11,518 nucleotides of DNA from an uncultured Brevundimonas sp. (GTDB lineage Bacteria; Pseudomonadota; Alphaproteobacteria; Caulobacterales; Caulobacteraceae), in NCBI RefSeq assembly GCF_943913055.1, contig NZ_CALTWS010000074.1, forward strand, positions 1-11,518, written 5' to 3'. Made by a program: the position numbers and the translations under genes. This document shows positions 1 through 6,347 of this stretch, in pieces. Under the pieces are notes generated by a model, which was given only the letters and a program-made list of their open reading frames with translations, had not been told where the DNA came from and did no database searches. Within the stretch, counting starts at the first letter, position 1, and each line of letters opens with the position of its first letter.

Positions 1-111
1 GGCTGGGTCATGAGCCGTCGCTTAGCAGATCGCGGGCGCATCTGGCCATGCAACCGAACGGTCACGCTTGGCGTTACGGCGCAGGTTCAACACCAGTGAA
101 GGGGATTTCCC

Positions 112-249
112 ATGAAAAAGATCATCGCTCTGTCCATCGTCGCGGCCGCCCTGGCCGTTTCGGCCTGCAACACCGTGTCCGGCGTGGGCCGTGACGTCTC
201 GGCTGCCGGTTCGGCTGTGACCTCGGGCGCCGAGCAGGCCAAGAACTAA
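112..249 (+). CDS. Entericidin EcnA/B-family small lipoprotein
   Basis: A 45-residue protein too short for most gene finders. It starts MKK, followed by a hydrophobic stretch (residues 4-18) and a lipobox V-S-A-C, so Cys19 should be lipidated and anchored in the membrane. The mature part is short, small-residue-rich and mildly charged (CNTVSGVGRDVSAAGSAV and on to AEQAKN), which is the entericidin pattern. In E. coli, entericidins A and B are a small lipoprotein antidote/toxin pair. In alphaproteobacteria, single copies are common and mostly uncharacterised, so toxicity should not be assumed. An AAGGGG ribosome-binding site at 99-104 lies 7 bases before the ATG. The gene stands alone, has its own terminator just downstream, and converges with truA. 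Confidence 0.88.
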   Translation: MKKIIALSIVAAALAVSACNTVSGVGRDVSAAGSAVTSGAEQAKN

Positions 250-273
250 GGGTCGTCTCAGACCCGAATGACG

Positions 274-303
274 AAGCCCGCCGGTCTCTGGCGGGCTTTT
301 TCT
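274..303 (+). terminator. Rho-independent terminator of the entericidin gene
   Basis: A perfect 9-bp stem, AAGCCCGCC (274-282) with GGCGGGCTT (290-298), has a 7-base loop and runs into TTTTTCT (297-303). It lies 24 bases after the entericidin stop codon. The same hairpin sits just past the truA stop on the other strand, but on that side the sequence after it (CGTCATT) is not T-rich, so it is at best a partial terminator for truA. Confidence 0.9.
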
Positions 304-310
304 ATGGGGA

Positions 311-1057
311 TCATAACAGTGCGTATTCGACGCCTGTCAGATAGAGCCCCGTTGACGGTGCGACGGGCCCGCAGGCCGCGCGGTCGCGGGCGTCCAAAGC
401 GGCCTTCAGGTCCTCGGGGGTCCAGCGGCCCAGGCCGACCTGAACCAGAGAGCCGGTCATGGAGCGCACCTGGCGATGCAGGAAACTACGAGCCTCGAAG
501 ATCAGATGCACCTCGTCGCCAACGCGGGTGACGCGGGCGACGTCCAGCGTCTTTTCCGGCGACTTCGACTGGCAGTTCACATCGCGGAAGGTGGTGAAGT
601 CGTGCAGCCCGACCAGGGCCTGTGCCGCCGTCTGCATGGCCTCGACGTCCAGCGGCTGTTTCACATGCCAGACCCGGCCCCGATCCAGTGCCGGGCGGCC
701 GGGCCGGTTGAGGATGCGATACAGATAGCGTCGGCCCGTCGCCGAAAACCGCGCATGCCAGTCGTCGTCCACGACACAGCAGTCCAGAACCGAGACGGCC
801 TCCTCGACCATGTGGGCGTTCAGGGCATTCATGACGGTGGCGGCGGGCCAGGCCTTGTCAAGGTCGAAGCTGATGACCTGGCCCGTGGCATGGACACCCG
901 TATCGGTCCGACCCGCCGCCGCCAAGCGCACGGTCTGGCCGCAGAAGGCGGTGATGGCGGTCTCGACCGCGCCCTGCACCGTCGGCTGACCGGCCTGGGC
1001 CTGAAAACCGTTATAGCCCGAGCCATCGTATTCGAGGGTCAGCCGATAACGGGGCAT
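311..1057 (-). CDS. truA: tRNA pseudouridine(38-40) synthase TruA
   Basis: Converts uridines 38, 39 and 40 in the anticodon stem-loop of many tRNAs to pseudouridine, in the cytoplasm. The 248-residue length is normal for the family. The N-terminal YDGSGYNGFQ segment (10-19), the catalytic motif GRTDTGVHA (49-57) with Asp52 as the expected nucleophile, and the RRYLYRI segment in the middle are all characteristic. The ATG at 1057 fits the family N-terminus, and a TAGGA ribosome-binding site overlaps the fmt stop codon 9 bases upstream. Only 11 bases separate it from fmt, so it is very likely the last gene of the tRNA-Arg/def/fmt transcript. The def-fmt-truA order is common in alphaproteobacteria. 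Confidence 0.97.
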   Translation of the reverse strand: MPRYRLTLEYDGSGYNGFQAQAGQPTVQGAVETAITAFCGQTVRLAAAGRTDTGVHATGQVISFDLDKAWPAATVMNALNAHMVEEAVSVLDCCVVDDDWHARFSATGRRYLYRILNRPGRPALDRGRVWHVKQPLDVEAMQTAAQALVGLHDFTTFRDVNCQSKSPEKTLDVARVTRVGDEVHLIFEARSFLHRQVRSMTGSLVQVGLGRWTPEDLKAALDARDRAACGPVAPSTGLYLTGVEYALL

Positions 1058-1068
1058 GGGGGTGTGTC

Positions 1069-2007
1069 CTAGTGCTCGCCGCTGGAGGACAGCACGGTGC
1101 CGACTGGCAGGGCCAGACCGCGCAGCATCTCCGGTGCCGACTGTGCCGCCTTGCCCGCGCGCTGGACGCGGATCAGGCGCACCACACCCTCGCCACAGGC
1201 GACGGTCAAGGCGTCGTCCAGAACGGTGCCCGGCGCAGCGTCGCCGTCGGCAACCTGGGACATCAGGGCCTTGATGCGGATCGGGCCGTCAGGGCCTGAG
1301 ACCTCGAACCAGGCCCCCGGAAAAGGCGACAGGCCGCGGATATGGGCATCGACCTGGGCGGCCGGACGAGACCAGTCGATGCGGGCCTCGGCTGAGGTGA
1401 TCTTGCGGGCATAGGTCGGCTCGCCGGTCTGTTCGGTGCCGGTGACCCCGCCGCGCTCGATGGCCGCCAGCGCCCGTGGCCACAGGCCGGCCCCGATGTG
1501 CGACATCCGTTCGGACAGGCTGGCGGCGGTGTCGTCGGGGCGGATATCCATGACCTCCGACAGCAGGATGGCCCCCTCGTCCAGCCCCTCGGACATGCGC
1601 ATGATCTGGACGCCGGTCTGGCGATCACCGGCCATGATGGCGCGCTGGATCGGGGCGGCCCCGCGCCAGCGCGGCAGCAGGGAGCCGTGCAGGTTGAAAC
1701 ATCCCAGACGCGGCGCCTCCAGCACTTCGGGCTTCAGGATCTGGCCATAGGCGACGACGCAGGCGGCATCCAGATCAAGGCTCTGGAAGGTGGCGATGGC
1801 CTCAGGCGACTTCATGGAGGCGGGCGTGAAGACCGGCAGGCCCATCGCTTCGGCAAAGGCCTGCACCGGCGAGGGCGTCAGCTGGTGACCGCGCCCCTTG
1901 GGCCGGGGTGGCTGGGAATAGACGGCCACGATCTCGTGCCCGGCCGCGATCAGCTCGGCCAGGGACGGGACCGCGAACTCGGGCGTACCCATGAAGGCGA
2001 TACGCAT
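1069..2007 (-). CDS. fmt: Methionyl-tRNA formyltransferase
   Basis: Transfers a formyl group from 10-formyltetrahydrofolate to Met-tRNA(fMet), giving the initiator used by bacterial ribosomes. The 312-residue protein has the canonical start MRIAFMGTPEFAVPSL, the formyltransferase domain with catalytic Asn105, His107 (FNLHGS) and Asp143, and the SLLPRWRGAAPIQ signature (109-121). The C-terminal tRNA-binding OB-like domain begins around residue 205. The ATG at 2007 is clear from the conserved N-terminus. The ribosome-binding site is weak (GAGCGAAG very close to the ATG), and a tiny upstream frame ends on the start codon (see findings). It is separated from the 75-residue membrane protein gene by 40 bases and is followed closely by truA. 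Its product is the substrate source for Def encoded nearby. Confidence 0.98.
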   Translation of the reverse strand: MRIAFMGTPEFAVPSLAELIAAGHEIVAVYSQPPRPKGRGHQLTPSPVQAFAEAMGLPVFTPASMKSPEAIATFQSLDLDAACVVAYGQILKPEVLEAPRLGCFNLHGSLLPRWRGAAPIQRAIMAGDRQTGVQIMRMSEGLDEGAILLSEVMDIRPDDTAASLSERMSHIGAGLWPRALAAIERGGVTGTEQTGEPTYARKITSAEARIDWSRPAAQVDAHIRGLSPFPGAWFEVSGPDGPIRIKALMSQVADGDAAPGTVLDDALTVACGEGVVRLIRVQRAGKAAQSAPEMLRGLALPVGTVLSSSGEH

Positions 2008-2047
2008 CAGACTTCGCTCATGAATGGAGCGGCGATGGGCACCCTAA

Positions 2048-2275
2048 CTATTCCCAGCGGGTCGAAACGCCGCCGCCTTCGTCCCATTCGCCACCCGCAT
2101 CCAGAACGTCGTCGAAATCCAGCAGGCGATCCAGCACTACACCGGCGATGACGCCCAGGGCAGCGACGCCGACCAGGGTGGCCAGGCTGCCGATGCCGAT
2201 CTTCTCGTTGCGGGTCAGGCGACGGCGACCCATGGGATCGACAATGCGGTCGCGGTGGCGTTTCAGACGGGCCAT
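2048..2275 (-). CDS. Small single-pass membrane protein, function unknown
   Basis: A 75-residue protein that I do not recognise. It has a very basic N-terminal part (MARLKRHRDR, plus GRRRLTRNEK at 16-25), one hydrophobic helix at about residues 27-48 rich in Gly, Ala, Val and Leu, and an acidic C-terminal tail (DFDDVLDAGGEWDEGGG). By the positive-inside rule the N-terminus should face the cytoplasm. The start is chosen at 2275 because its A is shared with the def stop codon (TGATG), a typical translational-coupling arrangement. The same frame stays open upstream to 2413, but that part lies inside def and has no clear ribosome-binding site. Position between def and fmt suggests co-expression with the formylation cycle, not necessarily a role in it. 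Confidence 0.72.
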   Translation of the reverse strand: MARLKRHRDRIVDPMGRRRLTRNEKIGIGSLATLVGVAALGVIAGVVLDRLLDFDDVLDAGGEWDEGGGVSTRWE

Positions 2276-2865
2276 CAGGCAGCCAACCTTGCGTTTTTCT
2301 TGACCTTGGCGACCGCGCGGTCGCGCTTCAGCCGGGACAGGTGGTCGATGAACAAGACGCCGTTCAGATGGTCCATCTCGTGCTGAATGCACACGGCGTA
2401 CAGGCCCTCGCACTCTTCTTCGACGGTCTCGCCCTGATAGTTCAGATAGCGGATGCGGGCGCGGGCGGGGCGTTCGACAGCGTCGAAATAGTCGGGAATG
2501 GACAGGCAGCCCTCTTCATAGGGCAGGGTCTCTTCGGACGTCCACAGGATCTCGGGGTTGACGAAATAGCGGGGGTTGCGGCGCTCCGCCTCCCACTTGG
2601 CCCGATCCTCGTCGCTCATCTCGGCGGGGTCCTGATCGCAGACGATGCCGTCTTTGTCGCCCAGGTCCATGACGATGACGCGGCGGGTGTCGCCGATCTG
2701 AACGGCGGCCAGGCCGATGCCGGGCGCGTCGTACATCGTCTCCAGCATGTCATCCATCAGGGTCCGCACCTCGTCGGTGATGGGGCCTTCGACGGGGGTC
2801 GAGACTTGCTTCAGCACCGCCAGGTCGGCGGCATTGTCGATGGTGAGGATGCGACGGATGGCCAT
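2275..2865 (-). CDS. def: Peptide deformylase
   Basis: Removes the N-formyl group from nascent proteins at the ribosome exit. It is a metallo-hydrolase using Fe(II) or a similar ion. All three family motifs are intact: GIGLAAVQ (49-56), EGCLS (118-122) and QHEMDH (161-166). The metal ligands are Cys120, His162 and His166, and Glu163 is the catalytic base. At 196 residues it is longer than the usual 165-180, mainly through an acidic insert at about 71-98 between motifs 1 and 2 (rich in Asp and Glu, with one Cys). There is no convincing ribosome-binding site before the ATG at 2865; a promoter-like pair positioned for a transcript starting at the ATG lies there instead. Its stop overlaps the start of the next small gene. 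Confidence 0.97.
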   Translation of the reverse strand: MAIRRILTIDNAADLAVLKQVSTPVEGPITDEVRTLMDDMLETMYDAPGIGLAAVQIGDTRRVIVMDLGDKDGIVCDQDPAEMSDEDRAKWEAERRNPRYFVNPEILWTSEETLPYEEGCLSIPDYFDAVERPARARIRYLNYQGETVEEECEGLYAVCIQHEMDHLNGVLFIDHLSRLKRDRAVAKVKKNARLAA

Positions 2866-2871
2866 GCCCGG

Positions 2872-2900
2872 CAGGTAGGCCCAAGGGGCCCAAAGGTCAA
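2872..2900 (-). promoter_or_regulatory. Possible promoter for def, predicting a leaderless mRNA
   Basis: On the minus strand, TTGACC (2900 to 2895) is followed after 17 bases by TACCTG (2877 to 2872). The first A of the def ATG lies 7 bases past the last base of the -10 element, so a transcript would begin at the start codon itself. The -35 is good (5 of 6 to TTGACG). The -10 is poor. This is the only obvious promoter candidate in the 57 bases between the thioesterase and def genes. Confidence 0.3.
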
Positions 2901-2922
2901 GATTTCCGACCGTTTCGCTGGG

Positions 2923-3339
2923 TTATGCACCCAGTGTCGGCAACGGGCGCGGGTTGCGGTCCTGATCGATGGCCACATAGGTGAAGACGCCCTCGGTCAC
3001 GCGCTCGGACGTGGCATGGGCCTGATTGCGCGGCCGCTTCCAGGCCTCGACATGGACGCGAATGGAGGTGCGACCCGTCTTGACCACGCGGGCGTAGATG
3101 GAGACCTCGTCACCGACCGACACCGGCTTGTGGAACACCATGGCGTCCAGGGCCACGGTGGCGCAGCGGCCCTGGGCCAGTTCAAAGGCCGGGGTCGCCC
3201 CGGCCAGGTCCATGTGCGCCAGCAGCCAACCCCCGAAGATGTCACCCTCGGGATTGGTGTCCGCCGGCATGGCGATGACCCGGCCCACGGGCTGGCCCAG
3301 CGGCTGGTCGGAGAGCGCAGATGCGGCGGCGTCGGTCAC
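2923..3339 (-). CDS. YciA-like acyl-CoA thioesterase (hot-dog fold)
   Basis: A 138-residue protein likely to hydrolyse acyl-CoA thioesters to free acid and CoA in the cytoplasm. It has the single hot-dog domain of the YciA/cytosolic acyl-CoA hydrolase family: the N-x-x-G-x-x-F-G-G segment (NPEGDIFGGWLLAHMD, residues 29-44) with Asp44 as the likely catalytic residue. The conserved central part (ALDAMVFHKPVSVGDEV) and the C-terminal FTYVAID also fit. I place the start at GTG 3339, because AGGA (3353 to 3350) lies 10 bases upstream and the length then matches the family. A longer GTG start at 3381 would run into the tRNA gene. It is 57 bases ahead of def, on the same strand. The substrate cannot be told from sequence. 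Confidence 0.87.
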   Translation of the reverse strand: MTDAAASALSDQPLGQPVGRVIAMPADTNPEGDIFGGWLLAHMDLAGATPAFELAQGRCATVALDAMVFHKPVSVGDEVSIYARVVKTGRTSIRVHVEAWKRPRNQAHATSERVTEGVFTYVAIDQDRNPRPLPTLGA

Positions 3340-3366
3340 GCGGGTCGTTTCCTGATCGAGAGAAAA

Positions 3367-3443
3367 TGGCGCACCCGACACGATTCGAACGTGTGACCTT
3401 TGCCTTCGGAGGGCAACGCTCTATCCAGCTGAGCTACGGGTGC
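3367..3443 (-). tRNA. tRNA-Arg, anticodon CCG, CCA encoded
   Basis: Read on the minus strand, the gene folds as a full cloverleaf. The acceptor stem pairs GCACCCG (3443 to 3437) with CGGGTGC (3377 to 3371). The D-arm has the usual TAGCTCAGCTGGATAGAGC pattern. The anticodon arm TTGCC-CTCCGAA-GGCAA gives anticodon CCG, which reads the Arg codon CGG, and the T-arm contains GTTCGAATC. The discriminator base is G and the 3' CCA is encoded (3369 to 3367), giving 77 bases. CGG is a codon expected to be used often in a GC-rich genome. It lies 27 bases before the thioesterase start on the same strand with no terminator between, so it may head the downstream transcript. Confidence 0.97.
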
Positions 3444-3471
3444 GTCTTGCGGCGATGCGCGGACGAAGGGC

Positions 3472-3498
3472 CTTACAGCAGGATGCGGCGGCCCTCAA
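3472..3498 (-). promoter_or_regulatory. Probable housekeeping promoter of tRNA-Arg
   Basis: On the minus strand, TTGAGGG (3498 to 3492), a 12-base spacer and GCTGTAAG (3479 to 3472) match the Caulobacter sigma-73 consensus TTGACGS-N10-14-GCTANAWC at 6 of 7 and 5 of 7 defined positions. Transcription would start near 3465, giving a leader of about 22 bases ahead of the tRNA. It would also drive the thioesterase-def-fmt-truA genes if these are read through. Confidence 0.45.
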
Positions 3499-3596
3499 TC
3501 CCGAATGCGTGACGGGTGACCGCGACGGCTTGAGCGCGATGGCGGCCGCGCCTAGCCTGCGTCACCTTTATTGCCGCTTGTGTAGGGAGAGCGCCC

Positions 3597-4925
3597 ATGC
3601 GCCGTCTGATCCTGGGTTTCGCCCTCTGGCTGGGGGCCTGCGCGTCCCAGCCTATGATGAGCGTCACGCCAGAGACTCTGTCGCCTGCGCCGGTCGAAGC
3701 GGCGCTGGATCCGATCGCGCGGGATTATGTGGCCCTGATCCTCGAGCTCGGGGAGCGAGAGCCAGGCTATGTCGACGCCTACTACGGTCCGGCGGAATGG
3801 CAGGCGGCGGCCAAGGCGGCCCCGCGCGACCTGCCTCAACTGGCTGCGGGCGCGGCCGATCTGACAGCTCGGCTGAACGCAGTCCCCGCATCCGGGCTTG
3901 ATGGCGACAGCCGTCAGCGAAAGGCCTATCTGCTGGCGCATGTGTCCGCCGCGGCGGCCCGCATCCGCATGCTGTCGGGCGAAAAGCTGGGCTTTGCCGA
4001 TGAGGCTGAGGCCCTGTTCGGCATCCGGCCCGAACTGCGACCGCTGAGCAGCTTCGATCCTATATTGGCCCGGATCGATGCACTGGTGCCGGGACAGGGT
4101 GAGCTGACCCCGCGCGTCACGGCCTTCAAGGCGCAGTATCAGATCCCGAAGGACAAGCTGCAGGTCGTGATGGACGCGGCCATCGCCGAGTGCCGCCGTC
4201 GCACGGTCCAGCATATCGCCCTGCCCGCCAATGAGCGGTTCACCCTCAGCTTCGTCGGCGACAAGCCCTGGTCGGGCTATAACTACTATCTCGGCGATGC
4301 GGCCAGCCGGATCGAGATCAATGCCGATTTCCCGATCTATACCGAGCGGGCGATCGATCTGGGGTGCCATGAGGGCTACCCCGGACACCACGTCTACAAC
4401 GCCCTGCTGGAGCGGACCTTCGTGCGCGAGAAGGGCTGGGTGGAGATGAGCGTCTATCCGCTGTTCAGCCCCATGTCCTTCGTCGCCGAGGGCAGCGCCA
4501 ACTACGGGATCGACCTGGCGTTTCCGGGTGACGAGGCGATCGCCTTCGAGCGCGATGTGCTGTTCCCGCTGGCCGGGCTGGATCCTTCGACAGTCGAGGC
4601 CAAGGCCGAGCTGATGGCCCTGACGCGGCAGCTGGCGCGGGCGGAGTACACCATCGCCGACGACTATCTGGCCGGGCGGGTCGGGCGCGAGGAGACCATC
4701 GCCCGGCTGGTGAAATACACGCTGGCGGAGCCGGACAAGGCGGCTCAGCGCCTGCGCTTCATCGACACCTATCGCAGCTACATCATCAACTACGGCCTGG
4801 GTCGGGACGTGGTTCAGGCCTGGGTCGAACGCCCCGATGCGCCTTGGGGCACCGATCACTGGCAGGGTATGGAGACGCTGCTGTCCAGCCAGATCCTGCC
4901 TGTGGACCTGATCCCCGCCGCATGA
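3597..4925 (+). CDS. DUF885-family lipoprotein, putative zinc metallopeptidase
   Basis: A 442-residue protein with a lipoprotein signal (MRRLILGFALWLGAC, lipobox L-G-A-C, Cys15), so it should be attached to the inner or outer membrane on the periplasmic side. The rest is a DUF885-type domain. The key motif is CHEGYPGHHVYN (257-268), an HE-x4-GHH arrangement with His258, Glu259, His264 and His265, and a later FVAEGSANYG (295-304) offers Glu298 as a further metal ligand. That layout resembles zinc metallopeptidases, but the substrate is unknown. The start is supported by AGGGAGA (3584-3590), 6 bases before the ATG. It is the first gene of a three-gene unit, and its stop overlaps the next start (ATGA, 4922-4925). 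Confidence 0.86.
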   Translation: MRRLILGFALWLGACASQPMMSVTPETLSPAPVEAALDPIARDYVALILELGEREPGYVDAYYGPAEWQAAAKAAPRDLPQLAAGAADLTARLNAVPASGLDGDSRQRKAYLLAHVSAAAARIRMLSGEKLGFADEAEALFGIRPELRPLSSFDPILARIDALVPGQGELTPRVTAFKAQYQIPKDKLQVVMDAAIAECRRRTVQHIALPANERFTLSFVGDKPWSGYNYYLGDAASRIEINADFPIYTERAIDLGCHEGYPGHHVYNALLERTFVREKGWVEMSVYPLFSPMSFVAEGSANYGIDLAFPGDEAIAFERDVLFPLAGLDPSTVEAKAELMALTRQLARAEYTIADDYLAGRVGREETIARLVKYTLAEPDKAAQRLRFIDTYRSYIINYGLGRDVVQAWVERPDAPWGTDHWQGMETLLSSQILPVDLIPAA

Positions 4926-5383
4926 GCGATCCGCGCATCTTCATCGACGCCGATGCCTGTCCGGTGAAGGACGAGGTCTACCGCGTCGCCGCCCGCTACG
5001 GCCTGCATGTCTTTGTCGTATCCAACGCCTTCGTGAACACGCCGCGCGAGCGCTGGATCGAGCGGGTGATGGTCGATGCGGGGCCGGACGTGGCCGACGA
5101 CTGGATCGCGGAACGCGCGGGCCCGGGCGACATCGTGGTGACCTCGGACATTCCGCTGGCCGACCGCTGCCTGAAGGCGGGGGCGCAGGCGCTGAAGTCG
5201 AACGGCCAGCCCTTCACCGCGGACTCCATCGGCTCGGCGCTGGCGGGACGGGAGATTGGCGAGCACCTGCGTTCCATGGGCGTGGCGACCAGCGGGCCGC
5301 CGCCGTTCGGACCCAGGGATCGCTCGGCCTTCCTCCAGGCGCTGGACCGGGCGGTGGTCATGGCCAGACGCGTGCCGCGATGA
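4922..5383 (+). CDS. UPF0178 (YaiI/YqxD, DUF188) family protein
   Basis: A 153-residue cytoplasmic protein of the YaiI/YqxD family, thought from fold comparisons to be PIN/NYN nuclease-like but without an established function. The family blocks are present in order: FIDADACPVK (7-16), DDWIAERAGPGDIVVTSD with its run of acidic residues (about 59-76), NGQPFT, and GPPPFGPRDRSAF near the C-terminus. The acidic residues Asp9, Asp11 and Asp76 are where a metal site would be expected. The start at 4922 overlaps the preceding stop as ATGA; a longer start at 4844 would lie inside the lipoprotein gene and would not begin at the conserved block. Its own stop overlaps the arfB start in the same way. Confidence 0.92.
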   Translation: MSDPRIFIDADACPVKDEVYRVAARYGLHVFVVSNAFVNTPRERWIERVMVDAGPDVADDWIAERAGPGDIVVTSDIPLADRCLKAGAQALKSNGQPFTADSIGSALAGREIGEHLRSMGVATSGPPPFGPRDRSAFLQALDRAVVMARRVPR

Positions 5384-5784
5384 CGACCATCCCGGAAAGC
5401 GAGCTGGAGTTTCGCTTCTTCCGCTCGGGCGGGCCGGGCGGCCAGAACGTGAACAAGGTCTCGACCGCCGTGCAGATGCGCTTCGATGCCCGCAACTCGC
5501 CCTCCCTGAGCGAGCCAGTAAGGGCGCGGCTGATGAAGCTGGCGGGCAGTCGACTGACCCTGGACGGGGTGATCCTGATCAGCGCGGTTCGGTTCAGGAC
5601 GCAGGAGCGGAACCGGGCCGATGCCATCGCGCGGCTGCAGGCGTTGGTGGACCAGGCGTCGGTCGCCCCGACCTATCGCGTACCCACTCGTCCGACGCGG
5701 GCATCGAAGGAGCGGCGACTGGACGGCAAGGCCAAGCGGTCAACGATCAAGAGTGGACGGGGACGGCCCACCTCTGACGACTGA
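5380..5784 (+). CDS. arfB: Alternative ribosome-rescue factor ArfB (peptidyl-tRNA hydrolase)
   Basis: Releases ribosomes stalled on mRNAs lacking a stop codon by hydrolysing the peptidyl-tRNA, working independently of tmRNA. The 134-residue length fits ArfB and excludes full-length release factors RF1 and RF2. The catalytic GGQ motif lies in RSGGPGGQNVNKV (15-27; Gly20, Gly21, Gln22). The C-terminal tail (about 102-130) is strongly basic (KERR, KAKR and further Lys/Arg), as needed to enter the empty mRNA channel. The ATG at 5380 overlaps the preceding stop (ATGA), so it is probably translated by coupling. It converges with the gene at 5793, with only 8 bases between the stops and no evident terminator. 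Confidence 0.95.
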   Translation: MTTIPESELEFRFFRSGGPGGQNVNKVSTAVQMRFDARNSPSLSEPVRARLMKLAGSRLTLDGVILISAVRFRTQERNRADAIARLQALVDQASVAPTYRVPTRPTRASKERRLDGKAKRSTIKSGRGRPTSDD

Positions 5785-5792
5785 CGTGTGGC

Positions 5793-6347
5793 TTATTGGC
5801 CTGAAGGCGCGGCGGTTGCAGACGGAGCCGGCGTCGCGGTCGCGGCGGGCGCGGCCTCCTGCGCCGGGCGGAACAGCAGGGCGGCGACCTTGCCGTCGTC
5901 GTCCATGCCGATGAACCATTCGGTCTCGGCGCTGGCGAAGTTGATGACGAAGACGTCAGCCTCGTTGCGGCTGCCCGCAAAGTCGAATGACTGGATGGTG
6001 CCGAAGCTCTTGATCAGCGGCACAATGGTCGCCTCCCGCGCCCGCATCTGAGTGGCCAGGTCGGTGGTCATCAGGCCGTAGTCGGGTGTGCCGGCCTGAA
6101 GGCTGGCGATGACGCTGCGCAGCGTGTCTTCGGATGCGGCATTGGCCGGGGTCGGCGACAGGGTCGCCTCGGCAGGTGCGGGGGCCGGGGCAGCAGGTGC
6201 CGGCGTTGCGGGCCGTGCCGCAGGGACAGGCGCACCGGCCGGGCGGTCGAAGGGGTTGGGTACGGAGCCCGCAGCCACCTGGGCGAAGGCGGCGGATGGC
6301 AGGGCCAGGCCGAGGGCGGCGACGGCGAGAAAGCGCTTCATGGGCAT
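5793..6347 (-). CDS. Secreted Pro/Ala-rich protein with a small alpha+beta domain
   Basis: I do not recognise a named gene. The 184-residue product has a Sec signal peptide (MPMKRFLAVAALGLALPSAAFA, cleavage predicted after Ala22), then a low-complexity Pro/Ala linker (about 36-69). A compact domain at about 74-161 contains GTIQSFDFAG, DVFVINF and TEWFIGMDDDGKVAALLFRP, and a second Ala/Pro-rich tail (164-182) follows. The domain pattern recalls NTF2-like or DUF3887-type domains that bind small ligands, but this is only a resemblance. I start at ATG 6347 because GGAG (6356 to 6353) lies 5 bases upstream; ATG 6341, two codons later, is also possible. An upstream extension to 6404 lacks a ribosome-binding site and would bury the signal peptide. 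It probably acts in the periplasm. Confidence 0.75.
   Translation of the reverse strand: MPMKRFLAVAALGLALPSAAFAQVAAGSVPNPFDRPAGAPVPAARPATPAPAAPAPAPAEATLSPTPANAASEDTLRSVIASLQAGTPDYGLMTTDLATQMRAREATIVPLIKSFGTIQSFDFAGSRNEADVFVINFASAETEWFIGMDDDGKVAALLFRPAQEAAPAATATPAPSATAAPSGQ

Noticed and set aside
10..99. A 29-codon open frame on the plus strand ahead of the entericidin gene
   Set aside because: No ribosome-binding site, no recognisable protein features and an unusual composition; such frames are expected by chance.
112..303. Entericidin gene as half of a toxin-antitoxin pair
   Set aside because: Only one lipoprotein gene is present, with its own terminator; no partner frame lies next to it.
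476..1072. Long open frames opposite truA, and similar ones opposite fmt, def, ubiB, ubiE and the amidohydrolase
   Set aside because: In GC-rich DNA the strand opposite a real gene stays open for long stretches. The encoded proteins are Arg/Gly/Pro/His-rich with no motifs, while the real genes carry full family signatures.
3340..3381. A longer thioesterase start at GTG 3381
   Set aside because: It would overlap the 3' end of the tRNA gene, adds 14 residues not typical of the family, and has no ribosome-binding site. GTG 3339 has AGGA at good spacing.
3367..3443. tRNA-Arg as an integration site for a mobile element
   Set aside because: The tRNA is complete, no integrase or repeated tRNA end is nearby, and both flanks are housekeeping genes.
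3530..3558. TTGAGC-N17-TAGCCT as a promoter for the DUF885 gene
   Set aside because: Spacing is right but the -10 matches too few positions; a promoter is needed somewhere in 3499-3583, yet I cannot fix it.
3552..4859. A 435-residue open frame antisense to the DUF885 lipoprotein gene
   Set aside because: Composition is that of a shadow frame, and it runs across the lipoprotein ribosome-binding site; the plus-strand gene has a lipobox and a metallopeptidase motif.
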